Shown here piece by piece: positions 44,246 to 53,182 of a stretch of 64,000 nt of DNA. The notes under the pieces are model-generated. The model had not been told where the DNA came from and ran no database searches. It worked only from the letters and a program-made list of their open reading frames with translations. The position numbers and the translations under genes are program-made. Each line of letters starts with the position of its first letter. Position 1 is the first letter of the stretch. Source of the stretch: JAJZSS01 sp964463505 (lineage in GTDB: Bacteria; Chloroflexota; Anaerolineae; Anaerolineales; UBA4823); the NCBI GenBank assembly GCA_964463505.1, contig CAYXDC010000008.1, positions 1 to 64,000 on the forward strand. Reading direction: 5' to 3'.

Positions 44246-45313
44246 TCAATCATCCAAACCCACGGCTGCCAGCCGTTCAGCTTCAGCGCGGGTAGCCAGC
44301 TCATCAACAAAAGCATCGATATCACCATCAAGAAACGCTGGCATATTGTAGGAAGAGAGGTTGATACGGTGGTCTGTAATGCGGGACTGCGGATAATTGT
44401 AGGTGCGTATCTTCTCGGAGCGCTCCCCAGACCCCACCTGTGATCGACGGTTTTCCTCGCGTTCCTCACGCCGTTTCTCCGTTTCCATATCAAAGAGGCG
44501 CGCCCGCAAGATGCTCAAGGCGCGCATACGGTTTTGGAGCTGCGAGCGCTCATCCTGGCAGGAGACCACAATCCCGGTGGGGAAGTGGGTGATGCGGATA
44601 GCGGTTGCGTTTTTCTGCACGTTTTGTCCGCCCGCCCCGGCTGATTTATATACATCAATCTTGATATCGTTATCCGGGATATCAATTTCAACTTCATCCA
44701 CCTCAGCCATCACTGCTACAGTAGCGGTCGAAGTATGGATGCGTCCTTGCGACTCGGTCACTGGAATACGCTGGACACGGTGAACACCCGATTCGTATTT
44801 CATGCGCGAGTATGCGCCTTTACCTTTTACTAGAAAAATGATTTCTTTATAACCACCGATGCCAATTTCATTAGCCGAGAGTACTTCCACGTTCCAACGC
44901 TTGCGTTCAGCGTAGCGATTGTAAATCCGGAACAGATCGGCTGCAAAAAGCGCTGCTTCATCTCCGCCTGTTCCGGCGCGGATTTCAATAATCACATTGC
45001 GCTGGTCGCGGGGGTCACTGGGGAGCAGCATGGCTTTAATTTCACGTTCCGCCCGTTCGATCTGAGGCTCAATTTCAGTCAACTCTGCCTCAGCCAGTTG
45101 GCGCATGTCATCATCCTCGCCATCCAATAACCCCTGGGCTTCTTCCTGCCGCTCCAAAAGCTGGCGGTACTCGGCGGTTTTCCTCACTAAAGGCTCTAAC
45201 TCGGCGCGCTCAATACCCAGCTCGGCGGCGCGCTGGTAATCATCGCCCACATTCATGAGCATCTGGTTGATTTCTTCGTAACGCGCTTCAATTCCTGCTA
45301 ATTTATCTAACAT
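44246..45313 (-). CDS. prfA: Peptide chain release factor 1
   Basis: A 355-residue RF1 that terminates translation at UAA and UAG. It has a helical domain 1 (1-~95), the codon-recognition tripeptide PVT at 184-186 (RF1-type PxT rather than RF2 SPF), and the hydrolysis motif GAGGQ at 226-230. The segment QGRIHTSTATVAVM is typical. RF1 does not read UGA, so UGA decoding as selenocysteine competes with RF2, which is not in this window. prmC follows. A TATAAT box lies about 60 nt upstream. Confidence 0.97.
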   Translation of the reverse strand: MLDKLAGIEARYEEINQMLMNVGDDYQRAAELGIERAELEPLVRKTAEYRQLLERQEEAQGLLDGEDDDMRQLAEAELTEIEPQIERAEREIKAMLLPSDPRDQRNVIIEIRAGTGGDEAALFAADLFRIYNRYAERKRWNVEVLSANEIGIGGYKEIIFLVKGKGAYSRMKYESGVHRVQRIPVTESQGRIHTSTATVAVMAEVDEVEIDIPDNDIKIDVYKSAGAGGQNVQKNATAIRITHFPTGIVVSCQDERSQLQNRMRALSILRARLFDMETEKRREEREENRRSQVGSGERSEKIRTYNYPQSRITDHRINLSSYNMPAFLDGDIDAFVDELATRAEAERLAAVGLDD

Positions 45314-45494
45314 ACTTCTGTTCTGCCTGTTGTAGGTTTGCTTAACAAAACTAATCGGATGAAAAGCCTACCGATTATACCATTGGAACTATCTGACACT
45401 GGATGGCGTCTTAGGCCCAGGTACTGGGCTCTATGTTTGAGGCGCCCTACATGGCCCGGGAATCAGAATAAATAAAAAGAGAACGGAGTCTCCC

Positions 45495-47936
45495 ATGTCC
45501 AAGTGGATCACCCTTTCCTGGTTAGCGATAACTTTGTCATTGGCTTTCGCCTTGCCCAGCACAAGTCCGGCCCGCGCCGACGGGATCATCATTCCCGAGC
45601 CGCCCATCTGCGATCCCTGCCCGCCGCCGCCCTGCCCAGGGCCATTTCCCTGCCCAACTCCGTCTCCATTGGTACAGCTTGCCATCCGCTATCATCGTGT
45701 GCAGGTGACTATTGAAGACCAGGTTGCCATCACGCAAGTGGATCAGGTATTTTACAACCCAAACGACTGGACTGTAGAAGGCACCTATATTTTCCCCTTA
45801 CCGCTGGACGCCGCAGTAACTGGCTTCACTTTATGGGTCGATGGAGAGCCGGTGGAAGGGAAAATCTTAGATGCAGCCGAAGCCCGCCGTACCTATGAAG
45901 AGATTGTCTCCAGCCTGCGCGACCCGGCGCTCTTAGAATACGCTGGGCAGGGAGCTGTACAGGCCAGTATCTTTCCAATCCCACCACTCGGTGAGCGTCG
46001 CATACAGCTAGAATACACCCAGGCCCTGAGCGCCGAAAATGGGCTGGTGCGGTATACCTATCCATTGAATACGGAGAAGTTCTCGCTCTGGCCATTGGAA
46101 AATGTTTCGGTGAGTGTTGATATCCGCTCGACAGAATCAATCCGCGCCGTGTACTCGTCCAGCCATCCAGTTGATCTTCAGCGCGAAAACTCCAATACGG
46201 TGAAAGCCAGTTATGAAGCCAGTAATATCACCCCGAACACCGATTTCACCCTGTTTTACTCATTGGGCGAAACAGAAGCCTTCCATCTGCTCAGCTTCCG
46301 CGATCCATCTGATCCGGACGATCCGGACGGATTCTTCCTGTTGTTGCTGGCTCCACGCCCGGATGTAACTACCGAAAACCTGCCCAAGGATGTGCTATTG
46401 GTGTTGGATCGTTCAGGCAGTATGGAGGGTGAGAAATTCCTGCAAGCCCAGGATGCCTTGCGGTATATCCTGGAACACATCAACCCGGAAGACCGCTTTA
46501 ACATAATCTCTTTTAGCACCGGGCTGGAAACCTATGCATCCGGCCTGCGCCCCGCAGAGGAGGCTGCTGAAGCTTTACCCTGGGTAGACCGGCTCAGCGC
46601 ACAAGGCGCTACCGATATTAACCGCGCCTTGCTGGAAGCAGCAAGCATGGTGGATCGTGAACGTCCTACGTATCTAATCTTTCTGACTGACGGCCTGCCC
46701 ACTGAAGGAGTAACCGATAGTCCAATGATCCTGGCCAACCTGGCTGAAACTGCGCCGCGCAACCTGCGCCTGTTTGCTTTCGGGGTAGGCTATGACGTGG
46801 ACACATTTCTCTTAGATTCGTTGGCCCAGGCACACCATGGCACATCCAGCTATGTCCTTCCAGGGGAACGCCTGGACGAATCCCTCTCTACCTTCTACGC
46901 TAAGATCAGTACACCTGTGCTGACAAATCTGGAATTAGATTTTGGAGATCTGCGTGTTTATGATATGTACCCCTCCCCGCTACCCGACCTGTTCAGCGGT
47001 TCGCAGATTATCAGCGTTGGGCGCTACCGGGAAGGTGGTACGACTGAGGTTACTCTCACCGGTGAAGTCAATGGCGAACAGCAAACCTTCCGCTTTGTTG
47101 AGCAGAACTTCGCCCGCCGCAGTCTGAACGACTCTGCCACCCTGGCAGCCCTACCTCGCCTGTGGGCCACGCGCAAGATCGGCCATCTGCTCAACCAGGT
47201 TCGTTTACAAGGCGCCAACCAGGAGCTGATTGACCAGATTGTGCGTCTGTCCATTCGATATGGCATCGTAACACCCTACACTTCTTACCTGGTCACTGAA
47301 CCGCTACCTTTGGGTGCTGCCGCCCAGGAAGATATCGCTAACCAGGCCTTCGAAGCCCTCCAGGCCATGCCGACTGCCGCCAGTTCAGGGCAAGCTGCTG
47401 TAGAAAAGGCCGCCGATCAAGGCGCCATGGCGCAAGCAGAAGTCGCTGCCGCTCCATCTGGGGACGCCGCCCAGCAGGTGCGCATTCTGGGAGCTAAGAC
47501 CTTTGTCTTTAGCGGTGATCGTTGGGTGGACACAGCCTATGACCCCGACCGCGATAACACCACCCCGGTAGCCTTTCTTTCCGATGATTACTTCCGTTTG
47601 GCAGAAGCTCAACCAGATCTGGCAGCCGCATTTGCCCTCGGCCCAGCCGTGACCGTGCTGGCGGATGGGGTGGCATACGAAATCGTCGCCGAGGGTGTAG
47701 CTGTAGAACCTATCGAGATCGCAGATACTTCCACCCCTGTGGTACAGACCGAGCCCAACACACTGCGTACCTTAGAAACTGGGGACGTCTCCAACAACGC
47801 GGAGACACCAAACTCCCCAGATGAACCAAACGATCAACCTGCTAACCCACTATGTGGTAGTGCCTTACTGGTACTGGTCGCGCTGGGTGGTTTACCTCTG
47901 GGCCTGGTAAGCCTGCGCAAGGGCTATTTAAGGTAG
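45495..47936 (+). CDS. Secreted VIT and von Willebrand factor A domain protein
   Basis: An 813-residue surface protein with a signal peptide (about 1-28), a Pro/Cys-rich stretch (CDPCPPPPCPGPFPCP) and a VIT domain (about 52-175; VTIEDQVAITQVDQVFYNPNDW). A VWA domain (about 290-470) follows, with an intact MIDAS motif LDRSGSMEG and TDGLPTEG. A Ser/Pro-rich tail then leads to a C-terminal membrane helix (about 783-803) ending RKGYLR. VIT-VWA proteins bind proteins in a metal-dependent way and are sortase targets in some bacteria. Here the tail has hydrophobic and basic parts but no clear sorting pentapeptide. The ribosome site is CGGAG. Confidence 0.9.
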   Translation: MSKWITLSWLAITLSLAFALPSTSPARADGIIIPEPPICDPCPPPPCPGPFPCPTPSPLVQLAIRYHRVQVTIEDQVAITQVDQVFYNPNDWTVEGTYIFPLPLDAAVTGFTLWVDGEPVEGKILDAAEARRTYEEIVSSLRDPALLEYAGQGAVQASIFPIPPLGERRIQLEYTQALSAENGLVRYTYPLNTEKFSLWPLENVSVSVDIRSTESIRAVYSSSHPVDLQRENSNTVKASYEASNITPNTDFTLFYSLGETEAFHLLSFRDPSDPDDPDGFFLLLLAPRPDVTTENLPKDVLLVLDRSGSMEGEKFLQAQDALRYILEHINPEDRFNIISFSTGLETYASGLRPAEEAAEALPWVDRLSAQGATDINRALLEAASMVDRERPTYLIFLTDGLPTEGVTDSPMILANLAETAPRNLRLFAFGVGYDVDTFLLDSLAQAHHGTSSYVLPGERLDESLSTFYAKISTPVLTNLELDFGDLRVYDMYPSPLPDLFSGSQIISVGRYREGGTTEVTLTGEVNGEQQTFRFVEQNFARRSLNDSATLAALPRLWATRKIGHLLNQVRLQGANQELIDQIVRLSIRYGIVTPYTSYLVTEPLPLGAAAQEDIANQAFEALQAMPTAASSGQAAVEKAADQGAMAQAEVAAAPSGDAAQQVRILGAKTFVFSGDRWVDTAYDPDRDNTTPVAFLSDDYFRLAEAQPDLAAAFALGPAVTVLADGVAYEIVAEGVAVEPIEIADTSTPVVQTEPNTLRTLETGDVSNNAETPNSPDEPNDQPANPLCGSALLVLVALGGLPLGLVSLRKGYLR

Positions 47937-47983
47937 CCCCCTACGCAAGCATCTGCACCATAACCAGGCTTGCCGAGCAACTC

Positions 47984-48020
47984 AAAGACTGGCGGACCAT
48001 AATCGCCAGTCTTTGTATTT
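47984..48020 (+). terminator. Terminator after the VIT-VWA gene
   Basis: AAAGACTGGCG (47984-47994) and CGCCAGTCTTT (48004-48014) form an 11-bp stem with a 9-nt loop, followed by GTATTTCTC. It is 48 nt past the stop codon. Confidence 0.75.
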
Positions 48021-48159
48021 CTCAAATTACACGTTGCCTCAGGTACAATTGAACCTTGAGTTAGTCACTGATACAGATGCAGGGAGATCCAAGCAAGCGC
48101 ACTTCTCACACAAATTAAAGAAAATAACCACCCCAAAGTATTGCGTGAATCAATCATCT

Positions 48160-49347
48160 ATGAACACAATCCAACCTTCCTCCCCTACTGCTGTACGCCC
48201 CGCCTGGCTGACAAAGACAATCGCTTACTACGCGGCATTTATTATCCTGGGTTTAACCGCTGCCGTACTCGGGCCAACCTTGCAAGGATTGGCCGAAAAC
48301 ACCGGCACATTGCTCAGCGAAATCAGTTTTCTATTCAGTGCTCGCGCTCTCGGCTATCTCAGCGGTTCCCTGTTAGCAGGGCGGTTGTATGATCGCTACT
48401 CCGGGCATCGGGTTATAGCCCTGGCCTTAGGACTCATCGCTGTAGCTCTGGCCCTAACCCCGCTAATTTCACTCTTGTGGCTGCTCGCAGCCGTGACTTA
48501 TATCCTGGGAATCGCAGAAGGTACCGCTGACCTGGGCGGGAATCTCATGCTGGTCTGGGTACACCGTGCCAGCGTAGGGCCCTTTATGAACGGGCTGCAC
48601 TTCTGTTTCGGGCTGGGCGCTTTTCTCTCCCCCGTGATCGTTGCTCAGGCGCTGCATGCCGGCAGCGGACCGCAGATAGCCTATTGGATCCTGGCTGGCC
48701 TGGCATTGCCGGTTAGCTTTTTCATTCTCAGACAGTCCAGCCCGCCGCCCGAAAAATCTGCTATCGGAGAGACTCGCAAACCTTCTAATCCCCTGCTGGC
48801 TGCGCTGGTAGGGTTGTTCTTTTTCCTTTATGTCGGTGCAGAATCCAGTTATGGTGGCTGGATCTTTACCTATGCCACCCACCTAGGGTTAGGTGCTGCC
48901 GAAAGCGCGGCCTACCTGACCTCTGCATTTTGGGGAGCGCTGACGACTGGCCGCCTGCTGGCAATCCCGATAGCCAATCGCTTGCGCGCCCGTTGGATTC
49001 TACTGCTCGATTTATTGGGTTGCGTGGCAAGTATGCTGGTAATCCTGCTCTTTCCTACATCACTCATCGCGGTATGGATTGGGACCTTAGGCCTGGGAGC
49101 CTGTATGGCATCGATCTTCCCCACCACCCTGACTTTCGCCGAGCGGCGCATGGAGATCACTGGCAAAGCCTCCAGTTGGTTTTTTGTCGGTGCAGGCGCA
49201 GGCGGTATGGTGCTGCCCTGGCTGATCGGCCAGCTCTTTGAGCGCCTGGGAGCCTATGTAACCATGTATGCGATTCTGACTAATCTACTTCTAGCAGGAG
49301 TGGTTTTCGCCTGGATGATGTTCAGCACCCGTAAAAGCCACGCATAG
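48160..49347 (+). CDS. MFS transporter
   Basis: A 395-residue, 12-helix major facilitator. The A-motif-like loop GRLYDRYSGHR follows helix 2, and a long cytoplasmic loop lies in the middle (about 185-205, QSSPPPEKSAIGETRKPSN). Residues such as GGWIFTYATHLGLGAAESAAYLTSAFWG resemble the fucose/sugar permease-like branch, but the substrate is not predictable. The frame is open back to 48013. I chose the ATG at 48160 because the upstream part is polar and unlike a transporter, although no clear ribosome site is present. Confidence 0.82.
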   Translation: MNTIQPSSPTAVRPAWLTKTIAYYAAFIILGLTAAVLGPTLQGLAENTGTLLSEISFLFSARALGYLSGSLLAGRLYDRYSGHRVIALALGLIAVALALTPLISLLWLLAAVTYILGIAEGTADLGGNLMLVWVHRASVGPFMNGLHFCFGLGAFLSPVIVAQALHAGSGPQIAYWILAGLALPVSFFILRQSSPPPEKSAIGETRKPSNPLLAALVGLFFFLYVGAESSYGGWIFTYATHLGLGAAESAAYLTSAFWGALTTGRLLAIPIANRLRARWILLLDLLGCVASMLVILLFPTSLIAVWIGTLGLGACMASIFPTTLTFAERRMEITGKASSWFFVGAGAGGMVLPWLIGQLFERLGAYVTMYAILTNLLLAGVVFAWMMFSTRKSHA

Positions 49348-49409
49348 CATACCAATGCAGTCTTTACGGGGTTTTTATAAAAACTGAACTCGCTTCAATT
49401 TGACACTGT

Positions 49410-51626
49410 TCAGGGCAAACCTAATCGCCAGTCCAGGGCGGTAAAACGCTGGGCAACCTTATTGTTTTGCACGGCAATGTGGATTGCTTTGCGGCTGCCT
49501 ACCAGCACACACAGACTTTTTGCGCGCGTGATCGCTGTATAAAGCAAATTGCGTTGAAGCATCAGATAATGCTGGGTGACTAATGGGATGACGACTGCTG
49601 GAAATTCTGAGCCCTGGGATTTATGCACCGAAACCGCATAGGCCAGTACGAGTTGATCCGCCTCTGACCAGTCGTAAGCCACCAGGCGGCCTTCGTAGTC
49701 GATGCTCAGGTTTTGGTTGATGGGGTCGATTGCTCGCACGAAGCCAATATCCCCGTTATACACATCTTTATCGTAATTATTCTGGATCTGCATGACCTTG
49801 TCGCCCGGCCTGAAAGTCTGCCCATAAAGCTTTTTCTCAGGTTTGAGAGCTCCAGCTGGGTTTAGTGTCGCCTGCAAGCGCTCATTAAGCGCCGTTACCC
49901 CTACCGGGCCGCGGTACATGGGCGCCAGAACCTGGATTTCATCCTCCCAGCGCAATCCAAATTTTTTAGGAATCCTCTCGCACACAAGCTCCTGCACCCA
50001 ATCGCCTGCCTCTTCAGGAGTCTCCGCCGGGAAGAGGAAAAAGTCGGCGCTTTCCTTGACGAAGACTGGAAATTGGCCCTGGTTGATACGGTGAGCATTG
50101 GTGATGATATCTGAGCCAGCCGCCTGGCGAAAGATGACGCTCAGGCGTGTTACCGGCACCAGCCCACTCGCAATCACATCCCGCAGTACATCCCCGGCCC
50201 CCACCGAAGGCAACTGGTCCACATCACCCACCAGTAACAAATGCATACCTAGCTCAAGTGCTTTTAGCAGGTGATTGGCCAAGAGCAAATCCAGCATGGA
50301 AGTCTCATCCACCACCAACATATCAACCGGCAGCGGGTTGCCGGCGCGATGTTTGAAGCCCTCCCCAGGTGAAAAACCGAGCAAACGATGAATAGTACTG
50401 GCTGGGCGACCTGTAGCTTGCGAGAGGCGCTTGGCGGCACGCCCGGTAGGTGAGGCCAGGGCGTAAGTCTTATGAGCCATTTCAAGGGCTTCAATCAAGG
50501 CCCGCACAGCGGTTGTCTTACCGGTGCCCGGCCCGCCTGTTAGCACACTCACCGGTGAACGCAAGGCATGCTGAACAGCCTCTCGTTGCTCAACGGAAAG
50601 GCTGGCATCCAGAGGAAGGAACGCCGGAGGCATGTCACTCAAGCGAGTCGGCCAGCACTGTGCCAGGGCGCGCAATCTTTCTGCCGTTCCCAGCTCACCG
50701 TGATAAAACGGCATCAGATAAACCGCCGGCAGTCGATTATCCACTTGCGTCTCGTTTATACCATGCTGATCCTGTATCACAATATGGTTTTCAGCCGGTA
50801 GTAACTCGCGCTGCACGCGACCCTGGGCTGCCAGGCGATCCAGGGCCGGTAGAATATCGCTCCCATCCAATTCCAATAACTCTGCAGCGCGCTCGACTAA
50901 TTGGCCCTGTGGAGCATATACATGCCCGTCGTTGGACATTTCACTCAGAGCGTACTCCACCCCGGCCTCAATGCGCCCCGGATGATCTGCAGCTAGACCC
51001 AACGCCTGTGCCAGGCGGTCGGCGGTCTTGAAACCCACCCCAAAGATGTCGCGACTTAAGCGGTATGGATCGTTTTGCACAACTGGTAGCGCCTGATCAC
51101 CATACTGTTTATAAATCTTGATTGCCAGGTTGGTGCTCACCCCATGACTGTGCAAGAAAATCATAATTTGTTTGACTTGCTGCTGCTCTTGCCAGGCTGC
51201 GGCGATCAGGCGGGCGCGTTTTTGCCCGATATCCGGCACTTCCAGCAAGCGCTCTGGCGCGGCTTCAATAATTTCCAGTGTCTGTGCGCCAAACCGAGCG
51301 ACAATCCGTTCCGCCAGGCGTGATCCAATTCCTTTTATCAGCCCAGAACCTAAATAGCGGCGGATCCCCGCCGTAGTGGCGGGCATGGTTTGCACACATA
51401 TTTCTACTTGAAATTGAGGTCCGTGCTTGGGGTGGTTGGCCCAGCGCCCTTGTAGAGCCACATGTTCCCCTGGCTGCAACTCGGGCAGATTGCCTGTCAC
51501 CGTCACCAGGCCTTGGCGGTCTGCACCTGAGGGACGTCCATGCTCCGGACGCAAGCGCAATACACTATACCCATTTTCTGAGTTGTAGTAGGTGATGCGC
51601 TCTATCGAGCCATCCAGGTTTTCCAT
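49410..51626 (-). CDS. recD2: RecD2-type ATP-dependent DNA helicase
   Basis: A 738-residue SF1B 5'-3' helicase. The N-terminal OB/beta region (VTGNLPELQPGEHVALQGRW) and helix-hairpin-helix segments (GSGLIKGIGSRLAERIVARFG and PDIGQKRARL) mark the RecD2 branch, which works without RecBC. The motor shows Walker A LTGGPGTGKTT, Walker B VVDETSMLD and GDVDQLPSVGAG. The C-terminal motif reads VHKSQGSEFPAVVIPL and YTAITRAKSLCVLVG. It probably acts in repair or replication-fork processing. No nuclease gene is adjacent. Confidence 0.95.
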   Translation of the reverse strand: MENLDGSIERITYYNSENGYSVLRLRPEHGRPSGADRQGLVTVTGNLPELQPGEHVALQGRWANHPKHGPQFQVEICVQTMPATTAGIRRYLGSGLIKGIGSRLAERIVARFGAQTLEIIEAAPERLLEVPDIGQKRARLIAAAWQEQQQVKQIMIFLHSHGVSTNLAIKIYKQYGDQALPVVQNDPYRLSRDIFGVGFKTADRLAQALGLAADHPGRIEAGVEYALSEMSNDGHVYAPQGQLVERAAELLELDGSDILPALDRLAAQGRVQRELLPAENHIVIQDQHGINETQVDNRLPAVYLMPFYHGELGTAERLRALAQCWPTRLSDMPPAFLPLDASLSVEQREAVQHALRSPVSVLTGGPGTGKTTAVRALIEALEMAHKTYALASPTGRAAKRLSQATGRPASTIHRLLGFSPGEGFKHRAGNPLPVDMLVVDETSMLDLLLANHLLKALELGMHLLLVGDVDQLPSVGAGDVLRDVIASGLVPVTRLSVIFRQAAGSDIITNAHRINQGQFPVFVKESADFFLFPAETPEEAGDWVQELVCERIPKKFGLRWEDEIQVLAPMYRGPVGVTALNERLQATLNPAGALKPEKKLYGQTFRPGDKVMQIQNNYDKDVYNGDIGFVRAIDPINQNLSIDYEGRLVAYDWSEADQLVLAYAVSVHKSQGSEFPAVVIPLVTQHYLMLQRNLLYTAITRAKSLCVLVGSRKAIHIAVQNNKVAQRFTALDWRLGLP

Positions 51627-51682
51627 AATTTTTTAAGCTCAGGCAGTGGATTCATTCGATCCACTTAAGGCATAACAGACGG

Positions 51683-53110
51683 TCAGGGCATAGGATTGTC
51701 GTTCGCCCAGGTAGTCCCCAGTGTAATACTGATATCGAATGGACTGGCAGGGTCATTGACGTGATAAATGCGGATTGCATCAATCTTCATTAGCTCGACC
51801 AGATATTTTACAGTATAGGGTTTCCCTGTGTAGAAAGTGACTTCAGTATAAGTAGCTATTTGCTGAGCGTTACCCGCTTCTACCACATTCACGCCCTGAG
51901 TCTTCAAGTAGTCGGCACTTTCAGCCGCCAGACCAGCAGAATAAGTTCCATTCATCACTGCCACCCGGGCGTTCTCAGCCTTCAACAAATCGGTTATCTC
52001 CATATTTGTCGCCAGGGGGCTGGTAGGCCCACTGTCGGTGAAGATCTCGTCGCGCAGCAGCCGGATTTTCTCGGTAATCGGTTTGAGAACCTCATCGCCC
52101 TCAAGAGTCTTATACAGGTTTACCTGTTCCGGAGGACTGATTACACCTTTAGCAATATTTTCCTCGGGGATTTGGATCGCCAGCCAGGCCAGTTTAATGG
52201 TCTCATCCAGGCTCAGATTGGTGTGAACACCTGCTGATAACTCCTGGTAAAGCGTACCCGACTTGGCGATCAGTGTAGGAAGCATATTAAGGCTCAAGAT
52301 GCGATCACGGATACCCATAATCACTTGCTGTTGGCGCTGAGCACGGTCAAAATCACCACCCTCGGTCTTACGGGCACGGGCATACGCCAATGCCAAATCC
52401 CCAGGCAATGTCTGGCGACCCGGCTTAAGGGTTTTGGCATTGTTATCTCCCAGAGGATCAACCACTATCTTTTCGGGGATATCGATTTTAACCCCACCAA
52501 TTTCATCGATAAAACGCACAAAGGCGCTGAAATCGATTTGGGCGTAATAATCAATCGGAACACCCAACAATTCTTCCACCGTATCCATCGCCAGCTGCGG
52601 ACCACCGCCAATAAGCCGGTTGCCTTCACCAAGCTGGTAGGCTGTATTGATCCGCCCATAACCAAAGCCCCCGGGGATATTTACCCACAGGTCTCGCGGT
52701 ACAGAAAGCATTCCGGCTGTGCCATTCACTGGATCGATCGTCAGCAGCAGCATCGTATCCGTGCGTGGCGGACCTTCACCGGCTGCCCAATCCCGATAAT
52801 CGAGACCCATAACCAGCACGGTCACCCGTTTGGCGCCATCCCAGGGCTCGGGTGTGGGTCCTTCCACAGGCGGCTCCTGTTGGAAAGCCGGTACAGAAGT
52901 TGACCCAGGCCGCGGTGTAGGGGTGGCATCGCGCACACTGATACCGGGCAGGTTAGTCATCTCCCAGGAGGCGACAAAGTCGCGCACGGAAATATAAGTC
53001 AGATATGCGGTAATCCCAGCTGCCAGGATAAAAATAGACAGCAGGGCAATTCGTAACCCACTCATTGAGCGGGTAGTTTTAGAAGGTGGGGTGTCTTGGG
53101 TTTGATCCAT
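51683..53110 (-). CDS. LytR-CpsA-Psr (LCP) family protein
   Basis: A 475-residue membrane-anchored enzyme that links glycopolymers to peptidoglycan or another surface acceptor. One membrane segment lies at about 18-42. The LCP domain (about 95-260) has DTMLLLTIDPVNGTAGMLSVPRDLWV and GRINTAYQLG, with the conserved arginines and an RQQQV block (DFDRAQRQQQVI). A LytR_C domain covers about 365-460 (ARVAVMNGTYSAGLAAESADYL). It is divergent from the ABC-F gene. It may attach polysaccharides such as those made by the 20.7-26.1 kb operon; this is inference. Confidence 0.93.
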   Translation of the reverse strand: MDQTQDTPPSKTTRSMSGLRIALLSIFILAAGITAYLTYISVRDFVASWEMTNLPGISVRDATPTPRPGSTSVPAFQQEPPVEGPTPEPWDGAKRVTVLVMGLDYRDWAAGEGPPRTDTMLLLTIDPVNGTAGMLSVPRDLWVNIPGGFGYGRINTAYQLGEGNRLIGGGPQLAMDTVEELLGVPIDYYAQIDFSAFVRFIDEIGGVKIDIPEKIVVDPLGDNNAKTLKPGRQTLPGDLALAYARARKTEGGDFDRAQRQQQVIMGIRDRILSLNMLPTLIAKSGTLYQELSAGVHTNLSLDETIKLAWLAIQIPEENIAKGVISPPEQVNLYKTLEGDEVLKPITEKIRLLRDEIFTDSGPTSPLATNMEITDLLKAENARVAVMNGTYSAGLAAESADYLKTQGVNVVEAGNAQQIATYTEVTFYTGKPYTVKYLVELMKIDAIRIYHVNDPASPFDISITLGTTWANDNPMP

Positions 53111-53169
53111 AAGTATTCCTAATGCTATCTCCAGCGATAAAAGCCGGAAGCGGCGCGATTATATCACGG

Positions 53170-53175
53170 TATAAT
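53170..53175 (+). promoter_or_regulatory. -10 element giving a leaderless ABC-F transcript
   Basis: TATAAT is followed by exactly 7 nt (CGTCTCC) and the ATG at 53183, with no ribosome site between. Transcription would start at the initiation codon. Confidence 0.6.
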
Positions 53176-53182
53176 CGTCTCC

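Noticed and set aside
48013..48159. 49-codon N-terminal extension of the MFS transporter
   Set aside because: It is polar and overlaps the terminator of the previous gene.
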